Both the position numbers and the translations under genes were made by a program. A DNA stretch of 64,000 nt from JBMOUD01 sp049319665. Its GTDB lineage: Bacteria > Pseudomonadota > Gammaproteobacteria > Enterobacterales > Enterobacteriaceae. Location: contig NZ_JBMOUD010000002.1 in NCBI RefSeq assembly GCF_049319665.1, positions 382,657 through 446,656 on the forward strand. The letters are read 5' to 3'. This document shows, in pieces, positions 43,801 through 52,537 of this stretch. The notes under the pieces were generated by a model. It had not been told where the DNA came from. It made no database searches and saw only the letters and a list, made by a program, of their open reading frames with translations. Every line of letters starts with the position of its first letter. Positions within the stretch are counted from its first letter, which is position 1.

Positions 43801-44621
43801 GTCTCGATTCTACTTTGTCAGCGCCTGCCTCGGCTCGCAAACGTCAGCGTATTCCGCGCAACGTACGTTTGAGTATTGCCACCATTGTGGTGCTGCTGTT
43901 TGTCTGGTGGGCAGTAACGGCATTAAAACTGATCCCGCCATTGTTTTTACCTGCGCCGCAGCAGGTCTTGCATCAGCTGTGGGTGATTGCCAGCCCACAA
44001 GGTTTTATGGATGCCACGCTATGGCAACACCTTGGCGCGAGTTTGGCTCGTATTTTAGTAGCACTGCTGGCAGCCGTTATTATTGGGGTACCCGTCGGTA
44101 TTGCGATGGGCTTGAATGAAACCCTGCGCGGCATTCTCGACCCGCTGATTGAATTATATCGGCCGGTGCCGCCATTGGCCTACCTGCCGTTGATCGTCAT
44201 TTGGTTTGGCATCGGCGAAACGTCCAAAATCTTACTGATTTATTTGGCGATTTTTGCCCCGGTCGCTATGTCAACCCTGGCCGGTGTCCGTAGCGTATCG
44301 CAAGTTCGAGTACATGCTGCGCAAGCCCTGGGTGCCAATCGCCTCCAAGTACTGCGTTTTGTGGTATTACCCAGCGCATTACCTGAAATTCTCACCGGTA
44401 TCCGCATTGGATTAGGCGTTGGCTGGTCAACGCTGGTGGCAGCAGAACTTATCGCCGCCACGCGAGGACTCGGTTTTATGGTGCAATCTGCCGGTGAGTT
44501 TTTGGCAACAGATGTGGTTATTGCGGGGATCGGCGTCATTGCCTTGATCGCCTGTGCTTTAGAACTGGGCCTGCGGGCTGTACAACGTAAATTAACGCCT
44601 TGGCATGGAGAACAACAATGA
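43797..44621 (+). CDS. tauC: Taurine ABC transporter permease
   Basis: The 274-residue protein has about six membrane segments and an EAA-type loop (AQALGANRLQVLRFVVLPSALPEIL in parts), typical of nitrate/sulfonate/taurine permeases. It is coupled at both ends: an overlap with tauB and an ATGA overlap with tauD. Confidence 0.94.
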   Translation: MSLDSTLSAPASARKRQRIPRNVRLSIATIVVLLFVWWAVTALKLIPPLFLPAPQQVLHQLWVIASPQGFMDATLWQHLGASLARILVALLAAVIIGVPVGIAMGLNETLRGILDPLIELYRPVPPLAYLPLIVIWFGIGETSKILLIYLAIFAPVAMSTLAGVRSVSQVRVHAAQALGANRLQVLRFVVLPSALPEILTGIRIGLGVGWSTLVAAELIAATRGLGFMVQSAGEFLATDVVIAGIGVIALIACALELGLRAVQRKLTPWHGEQQ

Positions 44622-45469
44622 ACGAGCGACTCAATATTACGCCACTTGGCCCTTACATTGGCGCACAAGTTGACAATGTCTCGTTGGTGAGACCTTTATC
44701 AGATGCCCAGTTTGAGCAGCTTTACCATGCCTTGTTAAAACATCAGGTGTTGTTTTTCCGCAACCAACCGGTCACGCCACATCAGCAGCGTGCATTAGCG
44801 GCACGTTTTGGCGATTTGCATATTCATCCGGTGTATCCGCATGCGCCGGATGTCGAAGAAATTATCGTGCTGGATACCCATGATGATAATCCACCGGATA
44901 ACGACACTTGGCATACCGATGTGACCTTTATCGAGACGCCGCCCGCTGGCGCAATTTTGGCGGCAAAACAATTGCCCAGCACGGGAGGGGATACTTTATG
45001 GACCAGCGGAATTGCTGCCTATGAGGCGCTCTCTGAGCCCTTTAAAAAATTATTAGCGGGATTGCAGGCTGAACATGATTTCACCAAGTCTTTCCCGGAA
45101 TTCAAACATCGTAAGACGCCGGAAGAGCACCAGCAGTGGCAGAGTGCAAAAGCCAAGAATCCACCGTTGCTGCATCCGGTTATTCGTACCCATCCGGTGA
45201 GTGGTAGACAGGCGCTGTTCGTTAACGAAGGCTTTACCACCCGGATTGTCGATTTGAGCGAAAAAGAGAGCAGTACGCTGCTGAATTTCTTGTTTAGTCA
45301 TATCACTAAACCGGACTTCCAGGTGCGTTGGCGCTGGCAGGAGAATGATATTGCCATCTGGGATAACCGCGTGACGCAACATTATGCTAATGCCGACTAT
45401 CTGCCACAGCGCCGTATTATGCACCGCGCTACGATTTTAGGAGACAAGCCGTTTTATCGTGAGGGTTGA
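44618..45469 (+). CDS. tauD: Taurine/alpha-ketoglutarate dioxygenase
   Basis: The 283-residue Fe(II)/2-oxoglutarate dioxygenase hydroxylates taurine, which then releases sulfite and aminoacetaldehyde. The iron ligands are in WHTDVTF (His-x-Asp) and the distal His in RIMHRATI. ATG 44618 overlaps the tauC stop (ATGA) and gives the E. coli-like MNERLNITPLGPYIGA start; the frame opens six codons earlier. Confidence 0.95.
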   Translation: MNERLNITPLGPYIGAQVDNVSLVRPLSDAQFEQLYHALLKHQVLFFRNQPVTPHQQRALAARFGDLHIHPVYPHAPDVEEIIVLDTHDDNPPDNDTWHTDVTFIETPPAGAILAAKQLPSTGGDTLWTSGIAAYEALSEPFKKLLAGLQAEHDFTKSFPEFKHRKTPEEHQQWQSAKAKNPPLLHPVIRTHPVSGRQALFVNEGFTTRIVDLSEKESSTLLNFLFSHITKPDFQVRWRWQENDIAIWDNRVTQHYANADYLPQRRIMHRATILGDKPFYREG

Positions 45470-45505
45470 AGATATCACCACGAAAATTTTATGGCTTCAT
45501 CACGT

Positions 45506-45539
45506 AAACGCCTCGCCTTTTTGCAAAGGTGGGGCGTTT
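45506..45539 (+). terminator. Long hairpin after tauD
   Basis: A 15-bp stem with two G-U pairs closes on a TTGC loop: AAACGCCTCGCCTTT with AAAGGTGGGGCGTTT. It lies 37 bp after the tauD stop. There is no good T-run, so it could end or stabilise the tau transcript. Confidence 0.5.
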
Positions 45540-45591
45540 GATAAATACTTCTGCACATATTTTGATGCTGATAATGTGGGCGGAATTAAAG

Positions 45592-45930
45592 ATGGAACAG
45601 ATTGAATGGGGCGATTTTACTAAAGTCGAATTAAGGGTCGGCAAAGTTATCGAGGTAGCCTCTTTTGAAAAAGCCAGAAAACCGGCTTTTATTCTGCATA
45701 TCGATTTTGGCCCGGAGATTGGCATCAGGAAGTCCAGTGCCCAAATCACTCAGCTTTATAACCCCGACACGTTGCTTAACAAGCTGGTCGTTGCCGTGGT
45801 TAACTTCCCTAAAAAACAGATCGGACCAATACAATCAGAATGTTTAGTCACGGGATTTCATGACGAACAAGGACGGGTTGCTCTTTGCGTGCCGGACTTC
45901 GATGTACCGCTGGGCACCAAATTGCTCTAA
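45592..45930 (+). CDS. CsaA-like tRNA-binding-domain protein
   Basis: The 112-residue protein consists of one OB-fold tRNA-binding domain: DFTKVELRVGKVIEV, KSSAQITQLY, VVAVVNFPKKQIGP, SECLVTGF. CsaA proteins have been linked to chaperone-like or tRNA-binding roles. ATG 45592 (MEQIEWGDF) aligns with family starts, and the 21 upstream codons overlap the hairpin and lack conservation. It resembles CsaA more than YgjH. Confidence 0.85.
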   Translation: MEQIEWGDFTKVELRVGKVIEVASFEKARKPAFILHIDFGPEIGIRKSSAQITQLYNPDTLLNKLVVAVVNFPKKQIGPIQSECLVTGFHDEQGRVALCVPDFDVPLGTKLL

Positions 45931-45978
45931 TGATCTGGCGTTTGCTCGTCATCCATGGATTGACTCTCGAGAGGCCGC

Positions 45979-47136
45979 ATGAAGAACATCCGATTTGTAT
46001 TGGCTCCAGACTCCTTTAAAGAAAGTATGACCGCTAAACAAGTGTGTCAGGCAATGGAAGCCGGTTTGAAAATACTTTTTCCAGAGGCGGAATTTATTCA
46101 TGTGCCGATGGCTGACGGTGGCGAAGGGACGATGCAATCATTAATTGATGCCACGGGCGGGGAAATCTACTCAAAAACTGTTAGCGGGCCGGTCGGTCAA
46201 AACGTGGCCGCTCAGTTTGGCATCATCCACTCTCAGCAAACTGCTGTCATAGAAATGGCATCCGCCAGCGGTATTCAATACACCAACCAACACACCAAGA
46301 ACCCGCTTGAAGCTACGACGTATGGCACAGGAGAGTTAATCAAGGCGAGCCTTGATAAAGGGGTGAAGAAAATCATTCTTGGTATTGGTGGCAGTGCCAC
46401 TAATGATGGCGGTGCAGGGATGGCCGCCGCGCTTGGCGTGAGATTTTTAGATAAACATGGCGCTGCATTGCCACCCGGCGGCGGTGCGTTAGGTTTGTTG
46501 AGTACAATTGATATTAGCGGCATGGATTCGCGTATTGCGGATGTTGAGTTCATTGTTGCTTGCGATGTGACGAACCCATTGTGTGGCGAAACCGGTGCAT
46601 CAAACGTCTTTGGCCCACAAAAAGGCGCTACGCCAGAGATGATCGCTACCCTGGATGCCGGGTTAGCGCATTATGCCCAGATTATTTTCGAACAATTGGG
46701 GCGGGTGGTTAAAGATGTCCCGGGGGCGGGCGCTGCCGGTGGTTTGGGGGCGGGCTTGATGGCTTTCACCCAATGCAACATGGCGCGTGGGATTGATATT
46801 GTGACTGAGTATTCAGGGCTAAGTGATAAATTGCGCGGCGCTGACTATTGTTTGACTGGCGAAGGCGGGATTGATTTTCAAACCAAATTTGGCAAAACCC
46901 CTTATGGCGTCGCACAAGTGGCGAGATCTCATGGTGTGCCGGTCATCGCTCTCGCAGGTTATATCGGCGCGGGAGTGAATGAGCTGTATTCAGAAGGTAT
47001 TGACGCGATTTTTGGCATAGTACCGGGGGCGGCGTCTATCGAGACCTTGCTGGCTCAAGGGCCAGAAAATATTGCGCGTACCTGTGAGAATATCGGCAGG
47101 TTACTGAAGCTTTCACCGGCTGGCTGGACTAAATAG
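45979..47136 (+). CDS. Glycerate kinase (GarK/GlxK family)
   Basis: The 385-residue protein follows the type of E. coli GarK/GlxK: LAPDSFKESMTAKQV, PMADGGEGTM, GIGGSATNDGGAGM, ACDVTNPLCGETGAS, GPQKGA, VPGAGAAGGLGAGL and GEGGIDFQTKFGKTP. It phosphorylates glycerate to 2-phosphoglycerate. No tartronate semialdehyde reductase or glucarate genes are adjacent, so the pathway context is not visible here. Confidence 0.92.
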   Translation: MKNIRFVLAPDSFKESMTAKQVCQAMEAGLKILFPEAEFIHVPMADGGEGTMQSLIDATGGEIYSKTVSGPVGQNVAAQFGIIHSQQTAVIEMASASGIQYTNQHTKNPLEATTYGTGELIKASLDKGVKKIILGIGGSATNDGGAGMAAALGVRFLDKHGAALPPGGGALGLLSTIDISGMDSRIADVEFIVACDVTNPLCGETGASNVFGPQKGATPEMIATLDAGLAHYAQIIFEQLGRVVKDVPGAGAAGGLGAGLMAFTQCNMARGIDIVTEYSGLSDKLRGADYCLTGEGGIDFQTKFGKTPYGVAQVARSHGVPVIALAGYIGAGVNELYSEGIDAIFGIVPGAASIETLLAQGPENIARTCENIGRLLKLSPAGWTK

Positions 47137-47235
47137 ATGCAGCATTATGAGCATCGTTTGATGTGGTAAAAATAATTTTTCCCTGCTGGGAATAAAATAC
47201 ATCATGGTTCGTCTTATAGGCTCAATGCACAACGA

Positions 47236-47310
47236 GATATATCCAAAATAATTGAAGTTGCCTCAAGGGAGCGCAGCCAACACAGAAGCAACTTCAAGTA
47301 TGGCAGGTAT
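47236..47310. repeat. Short palindromic intergenic repeat
   Basis: The left arm ATAATTGAAGTTGC and the right arm GCAACTTCAAGTATGGC are inverted relatives around a short GGAGCGCAGCC-containing centre. It looks like a shortened member of the repeat at 52295-52422 and lies just upstream of the catalase-family gene. Confidence 0.65.
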
Positions 47311-47337
47311 GAATACCTTATTCTGTGAGCTTATAAT

Positions 47338-48444
47338 ATGCCTAAACCCCGTTCTTCCTTGCGCGATGCGCCTGACAACCCAAAACCCTCCGCCAGTCTT
47401 TCCACAAGGGCAGCAATATGGCCGCGCCTTGCTCTGGTGGCGCTAATTCCTGTAGTGATTTGCGCGTTATTTGCCTGGGCGTGGGGGATATTCTCGCCTG
47501 AGCGTCTTTCACCGGACACATTGGTCAACGCGTTGGAAAAAACCGGCGGTGTCCATCCTGGTTATCGTCGTAATCATGCGAAAGGCATTTGTGTCGCAGG
47601 CTATTTTGAGGCCAACGGCAATGCCAGCACGATTTCAAAAGCCAGCGTATTTCGTCAGGGGCGCACGCCGGTTATCGGCCGCTTTGCGATTGCCGGTGAT
47701 AATCCCAATGCGCCTGATGGTGCGGTACCGGTACGCAGCCTGGCACTACAATTTAAAACCGCCGATGGGCAAGAGTGGCGGACCGGCATGAATGCTCTGC
47801 CATTTTTTTCGGTATCCACCCCACAAGGGTTTTTAGCTCAACAGCAGGCAGCACAGCCCGATCCGGCGACGGGGAAACCCGACCCTGCCAAGATGCAGGC
47901 ATTTCTAGCTGCCTATCCACAAGCGCGGCCGTTTTTTTCCTGGGTTAAACAGTATGTTCCAACGTCGAGCTGGGCTAGCGATAGCTTTAACAGCTTGAAT
48001 GCTTTTCGTTTTATTGATGCGCAAGGTACTAGTCACAATGTCCGCTGGAGCATGGTGACACAAACTGCCGCTACGCCAATCAGCGCCGCAGATAAAGCGA
48101 ACCCGCTGTTCTTGCAGCATGATTTGCAGCAGCGTTTGTCATTGGCACCGCTGAAGTGGAATTTAATCATCACCTTGGCAGACAAGAATGATCTGACTAC
48201 TGATGCAACTAAAGCCTGGCCGGATAACCGCCAAAAAATCAATGCAGGTACGTTGGTACTGACCTCGTCTCAAGAACAAGACGTTGGCCATTGTCGCGAT
48301 ATTAATTATGACCCGCTGGTGCTGCCAAACGGTATTGCCGGTTCGGACGATCCGCTGCTGAGTGCGCGCTCTGCGGCGTACTCTACGTCTTTCAATCGTC
48401 GTACTCATGAAGAAGCTCAGGCACATCAAGGAGCGGGACTATGA
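47338..48444 (+). CDS. Exported catalase-family (SrpA-like) haem peroxidase
   Basis: The 368-residue protein has an N-terminal signal-anchor (about residues 27-51) and a catalase-related domain. HPGYRRNHAKGICVAGYFEANG carries the distal catalytic His region, and SARSAAYSTSFNRR near the C-terminus has the R-x-x-x-Y proximal haem ligand. Small catalase-like peroxidases of this type lack the full catalase length. The next gene overlaps by 4 bp and encodes a cytochrome b561, a plausible electron donor. The product is probably periplasmic. Confidence 0.88.
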   Translation: MPKPRSSLRDAPDNPKPSASLSTRAAIWPRLALVALIPVVICALFAWAWGIFSPERLSPDTLVNALEKTGGVHPGYRRNHAKGICVAGYFEANGNASTISKASVFRQGRTPVIGRFAIAGDNPNAPDGAVPVRSLALQFKTADGQEWRTGMNALPFFSVSTPQGFLAQQQAAQPDPATGKPDPAKMQAFLAAYPQARPFFSWVKQYVPTSSWASDSFNSLNAFRFIDAQGTSHNVRWSMVTQTAATPISAADKANPLFLQHDLQQRLSLAPLKWNLIITLADKNDLTTDATKAWPDNRQKINAGTLVLTSSQEQDVGHCRDINYDPLVLPNGIAGSDDPLLSARSAAYSTSFNRRTHEEAQAHQGAGL

Positions 48445-48983
48445 ACTCACCTCGCCATTTTCATCCAGTTTTGCGTCTGGTTCATTGGCTAATGGCCTTA
48501 CTTATTATGGCCATGCTGTTTATTGGTGTTGGCATGGTATCGACCGTTTCATCGCTACATGAGACGCTCATTTCATTGCATAAACCGCTGGGCATTGCGC
48601 TCTTGCTGCTGGTGGTTGTACGACTCTATTTGCGTTTTCGCTACCCAACGCCGGCACTACCTGCTCAGTTGCCTGCCGCCCAAAAACGCGTAGCGTATTT
48701 ATCACATTGGCTGTTATACGCGTTGATGTTGCTTCAGCCATTGCTTGGCTGGGCGATGCTTTCTGCCGCGGGCTACCCGATTACGCTATGGGCGGGTTTT
48801 ACCCTGCCGCCGCTGCTGGGGAAAAACATTGATCTCTATGCATTGCTGTGCCCGGCGCATACTTGGGTCGCTTTACTGCTTTTTATCGCGATATTGGCAC
48901 ACTTAACGGCGGCTTTATTTCATGCGTTAATCCTGCGTGATGGCGTCTTTAGCAGCATGTCAGGTAATAAACATCGTGGCTAA
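48441..48983 (+). CDS. Cytochrome b561 family protein
   Basis: The 180-residue protein has four membrane segments with haem-ligand histidines in LRLVHWLMAL, SLHKPLGIAL, LSHWLLYALM and HTWVALL/ILAHLTAALFH. It should move electrons from the quinone pool to the periplasmic side. It overlaps the catalase-family gene by 4 bp and is 42 bp before the sigma-factor ATG. Confidence 0.9.
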   Translation: MNSPRHFHPVLRLVHWLMALLIMAMLFIGVGMVSTVSSLHETLISLHKPLGIALLLLVVVRLYLRFRYPTPALPAQLPAAQKRVAYLSHWLLYALMLLQPLLGWAMLSAAGYPITLWAGFTLPPLLGKNIDLYALLCPAHTWVALLLFIAILAHLTAALFHALILRDGVFSSMSGNKHRG

Positions 48984-49025
48984 AAATAAGCGATGGCTTT
49001 GGTTATTGATGAAGGTGGAAGGCGT

Positions 49026-49538
49026 ATGCCAGAGTTGACCGAGGGGGAAGTGAGGGAAATGCTGCCTCATTTGCAGCGTTTTTCCCTATGGCTAACGCGC
49101 GATCCTCATTCGGCTGAGGATTTGGTGCAGTCTTGTCTGGAGAAAGCACTGGCGCAGAGTAAATCCTTAAAGAATGCGCCGAGCCTGCGGGCTTGGCTGT
49201 TCTCCATTCTTTACCGCCAGTTTATTGATGGTCAGCGGCGTAAGCGGCGATATCAGCGTATTTTATCGTTATTCACCGGGGAGGATACTGAGGTGGTGTC
49301 TTCGGCTGAAGAGATGATGATTAACGATGATATGCTAGCGGCATTCGCCCAGTTACCCACGGAACAGCGAGCGTTGTTAATTTTAGTCAGTGTCGAAGGG
49401 CTCAGCTATAAAGAGGTTGCCCAGACGCTGGATATTCCATTAGGAACGGTCATGTCTCGGTTGTCTCGAGCGCGTAAACAGTTACAACAATGGGGAGAAG
49501 GCAGCGCTTCCCCCGGGGTATTAAGGAGATTGAAATGA
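49026..49538 (+). CDS. ECF-type RNA polymerase sigma factor
   Basis: The 170-residue protein has sigma region 2 (RFSLWLTRDPHSAEDLVQSCLEKAL) and region 4 (LPTEQRALLILVSVEGLSYKEVAQTLDIPLGTVMSRL), with no region 1 or 3. ATG 49026 follows AAGG with good spacing and was preferred to the ATG 33 bp earlier. Its stop overlaps the anti-sigma start (ATGA). It probably directs transcription of its own operon including the catalase-family gene. Confidence 0.92.
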   Translation: MPELTEGEVREMLPHLQRFSLWLTRDPHSAEDLVQSCLEKALAQSKSLKNAPSLRAWLFSILYRQFIDGQRRKRRYQRILSLFTGEDTEVVSSAEEMMINDDMLAAFAQLPTEQRALLILVSVEGLSYKEVAQTLDIPLGTVMSRLSRARKQLQQWGEGSASPGVLRRLK

Positions 49539-50287
49539 ATCCATTACCTCCCGAAGAGCAAGACTTACATGCTTACGTTGATGGTCAGCTTGATGAAGAG
49601 CAGCAACAGTGGGTTAAACAATACTTAGAAGAGCAGCCGGCGATCGCGGCGCAGGTTGCCAAATGGCAGGCAGATGCACAAGGCCTGCGTATCGCTCTCG
49701 ATGCGTTTACCCCGCCGCTGGCACCGCGTTCTGTGCCATTACAGAGCGTACGCTCTCGAGTAAAAAAACGCCGACAGCTGCGCGTAGCCATGGCGTTTAC
49801 GGTAATTTTCTCGTTGGGAATGGGGGGCGTGGGGGGCTGGCAGTTGCATGCAGGCAGTGAACAACATGCAATATTGCCAATGGAAGATGCCATTCAGGCT
49901 TATCGCTTGTTTAGCAATGATCATGTGAAAGCTTTGGATGTGGTCGCTAAAGACAATAACCAGATGAACCTGTGGATGAGTCAATATTTTATCAACGGTA
50001 ATCTGCCGCCAAATCTGGAGAATTACGGGTTCAAAATTATTGGTGGGCGTTTGATGGCAACTGACCGCGGCCCATCAGCCCTGATTGTGTATCAAGATGC
50101 CGCCGGTATGCGAGTCACGTATTACATTCGGCCTTCTGGCGCATTAGATATCGGTAAAGGCGAACGTAAGGCCGATAATTTGATGGCACAATACTGGAGC
50201 GACAAGCGTTATAACTATGCGGTGATAAGCCCGGCGAACAGCACTCAGGTTGCGCCATTACAAAAGGCTATTGCAGATTATACCTAG
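49535..50287 (+). CDS. Membrane-spanning anti-sigma factor
   Basis: The 250-residue protein has an N-terminal cytoplasmic anti-sigma domain (LHAYVDGQLDEEQQQWVKQYLEEQP), one membrane span (about residues 83-103) and a periplasmic domain of about 145 residues. The His-x3-Cys-x2-Cys zinc motif of many ECF anti-sigmas is absent. AAGGAG precedes ATG 49535. It should hold the sigma factor at the membrane until a periplasmic oxidant signal is sensed; this is inferred from the operon. Confidence 0.88.
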   Translation: MNPLPPEEQDLHAYVDGQLDEEQQQWVKQYLEEQPAIAAQVAKWQADAQGLRIALDAFTPPLAPRSVPLQSVRSRVKKRRQLRVAMAFTVIFSLGMGGVGGWQLHAGSEQHAILPMEDAIQAYRLFSNDHVKALDVVAKDNNQMNLWMSQYFINGNLPPNLENYGFKIIGGRLMATDRGPSALIVYQDAAGMRVTYYIRPSGALDIGKGERKADNLMAQYWSDKRYNYAVISPANSTQVAPLQKAIADYT

Positions 50288-50353
50288 GACAGTAAACCGC
50301 TTGCTGACATTGGCCGACAAGGCACGCTTGGCGGCCAATGATCTGTGCAACAG

Positions 50354-52279
50354 TTATTGTGATGTGTCAATTTCAAAGGCTTTTGACAGCGTTTCTAGTT
50401 CTTCCTGTGCGTCTAGCCAGGTCATTTCAGTCTCTTCCAACGCGCCTTTTACTTTGATCTGCTGTTGCAGACAGGCGGTGAGATCGGCTTTGCGAGCGCT
50501 GTCGTAAATTGCAGAGTCAGCCAGCTTGGCTTCAATCTCAGCCAGTTCTGCACCCAGTTTATCCAGCTGTTTTTCTAGCTGAGTTATCTGTTTACGCAGC
50601 GGCTGTGTTTGATTACGGAAGTCTGCTTCACGACGCTTTTGATCTTTACGTGACTGAGCGCTGTTCACGCCAGTTTCTTTGGCTGGCGCATCTTGCTGGC
50701 TTTCCTGACGCTGAATATCCACCAGCCACTGCTGGTAATCATCCAAATCACCGTCGAACTGCTCAACTTTGCCGCCGTGTACCAGATAGAGATCATCGGT
50801 GGTCGAGCGTAACAGGTGACGGTCGTGCGAGACGACAACCATCGCGCCTTCGAAGTCGATCAGGGCTTCGGTTAGCGCTTGGCGCATATCTAAATCCAGA
50901 TGGTTAGTCGGTTCATCGAGCAGCAGCAGGTTAGGGCGCTGCCAGACGATTAGCGCCAGCACCAGACGGGCTTTTTCACCACCGGAGAAGCGCTCGGTTC
51001 TTTCAGTGACTTTATCGCCCTGGAAACCAAAGCCGCCGAGATAATCGCGCAATTGTTGCTCGGTTTCTTTAGCGGCTAAGCGAGTCAGATGCTGCAAGGG
51101 GGATTCATCGGCGCGTAAAAATTCCAACTGATGCTGGGCGAAGTAACCCAGTTTGACGCCTTTCGCCAGACCAATATCACCGGACAGCGGCGGCATAGTG
51201 CCAGCCAGCAGTTTGATCAGCGTTGATTTACCTGCACCGTTGCGGCCTAACAACCCAATGCGCGAGCCAGGCACCAGATTGAGCTTAATTGACTCAAGGA
51301 TGGTGTTGTCACCATAACCGGCGCTGACTTTTTCCATGCGCAACAATGGGTCGGGCAGGCTTTCTGGCGAGCGGAAGCTAAAGTGGAATGGGTTATCGAC
51401 GTGCGCAGGGGCGATAAGCTCCATACGTTCAAGCATTTTGATACGACTCTGCGCCTGTTTGGCTTTGGTCGCCTGTGCGCGGAAACGATCAATGTAACTT
51501 TGCAGGTGGGCGACTTTTTCTTGCTGATGCTCAAACAGCGACTGCTGTTGTGCCAGCTTGGTCGCACGTTGACGTTCGAACGACGAGTAGTTGCCGGTAT
51601 ATTCGTTGAGCGTTTGCTGTTCGATATGCAGAATTTTATCGACAATGGGATCGAGAAAATCACGGTCGTGGGAAATCAGCACCAGCGTACCGTTGTAGCT
51701 TTTCAGCCATTTTTCCAGCCAGATAACCGCATCAAGATCTAAGTGGTTAGTCGGTTCATCAAGTAATAATAGGTCCGAGCGGCAGATCAGCGCTTGTGCC
51801 AGGTTCAGACGCATACGCCAGCCGCCGGAGAATGATTTTACCGGTTGTTGTAGCTGATTTTGCGTAAAACCTAAGCCACTTAATAAGCTGGCGGCACGTG
51901 CGGGAATAGTCCAGGCCTGAATCGCATCAAGTTTGCCGTGGACGCTGGCAATCGCATGGCCGTCGTCGCGTTCATTGGCCGCCTGTAATTCAGACTCAAG
52001 CTGACGAAATTCTCGGTCACCATCGATAACATACTCTATGGCGGGAACATCGAGAGCAGGCGTTTCCTGATTAACCCAGGCTAATGCCCAGTTATTAGGG
52101 AAACTCAGATTGCCAGCATCCGCGCTCATTTCATTTTTTAAAAGCGAGATGAGTGTCGATTTTCCGCACCCATTTTTACCCACTAAGCCCACTTTTTGGC
52201 CGGGGTTAATCGTGGCAGACGCATTGTCCAGCAAGACGTTGGTGCCACGCCGAATTTGTAACGAGGAGATAACAATCAT
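50354..52279 (-). CDS. yheS: ABC-F family ATPase YheS
   Basis: The 641-residue soluble protein has two ABC domains: Walker A GKNGCGKST and GRNGAGKST, signatures FSGGWRMRL and FSGGEKARL, and LLLLDEPTNHLDLDAV/LDLDM Walker B regions, with an arm domain and a charged linker. It has no membrane segments. ABC-F proteins bind the ribosomal E-site region and influence translation. A C-terminal coiled coil (about 555-635) follows. It is divergent from kefG, as in E. coli. Confidence 0.96.
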   Translation of the reverse strand: MIVISSLQIRRGTNVLLDNASATINPGQKVGLVGKNGCGKSTLISLLKNEMSADAGNLSFPNNWALAWVNQETPALDVPAIEYVIDGDREFRQLESELQAANERDDGHAIASVHGKLDAIQAWTIPARAASLLSGLGFTQNQLQQPVKSFSGGWRMRLNLAQALICRSDLLLLDEPTNHLDLDAVIWLEKWLKSYNGTLVLISHDRDFLDPIVDKILHIEQQTLNEYTGNYSSFERQRATKLAQQQSLFEHQQEKVAHLQSYIDRFRAQATKAKQAQSRIKMLERMELIAPAHVDNPFHFSFRSPESLPDPLLRMEKVSAGYGDNTILESIKLNLVPGSRIGLLGRNGAGKSTLIKLLAGTMPPLSGDIGLAKGVKLGYFAQHQLEFLRADESPLQHLTRLAAKETEQQLRDYLGGFGFQGDKVTERTERFSGGEKARLVLALIVWQRPNLLLLDEPTNHLDLDMRQALTEALIDFEGAMVVVSHDRHLLRSTTDDLYLVHGGKVEQFDGDLDDYQQWLVDIQRQESQQDAPAKETGVNSAQSRKDQKRREADFRNQTQPLRKQITQLEKQLDKLGAELAEIEAKLADSAIYDSARKADLTACLQQQIKVKGALEETEMTWLDAQEELETLSKAFEIDTSQ

Positions 52280-52294
52280 AGTGTGCCGTCAGTT

Positions 52295-52422
52295 TATACC
52301 CGTCATAATTCGAACTGCAGGGGCGTTGGCTGCTTTCATTCACCTCAGTCACTTAGTTAACTAAGTTCCTAAGGATTCATTCAATTGCCGTCTACCTGCA
52401 TCTCGAATTTTTTTGAATATAG
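52295..52422. repeat. Palindromic intergenic repeat (YPAL/ERIC-like) between yheS and kefG
   Basis: The 128-bp imperfect palindrome begins TATACCCGTCATAATTCGAA and ends with the inverted relative of that arm (CTCGAATTTTTTTGAATATA). The centre ACTTAGTTAACTAAGT (52351-52366) is a perfect palindrome. The architecture is that of the dispersed palindromes of Yersinia and related genera. Family name is from recollection. Confidence 0.8.
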
Positions 52423-52537
52423 AGTATGTTAAATTGTCATAAAATTAGGTTAAACAAGACGCAGTGCGTCCCATTTGTGTATTTGCGAAGCATGGTAACG
52501 GAAAAACCGCACCCTGACGACGCTTTGGAGGTTATTG

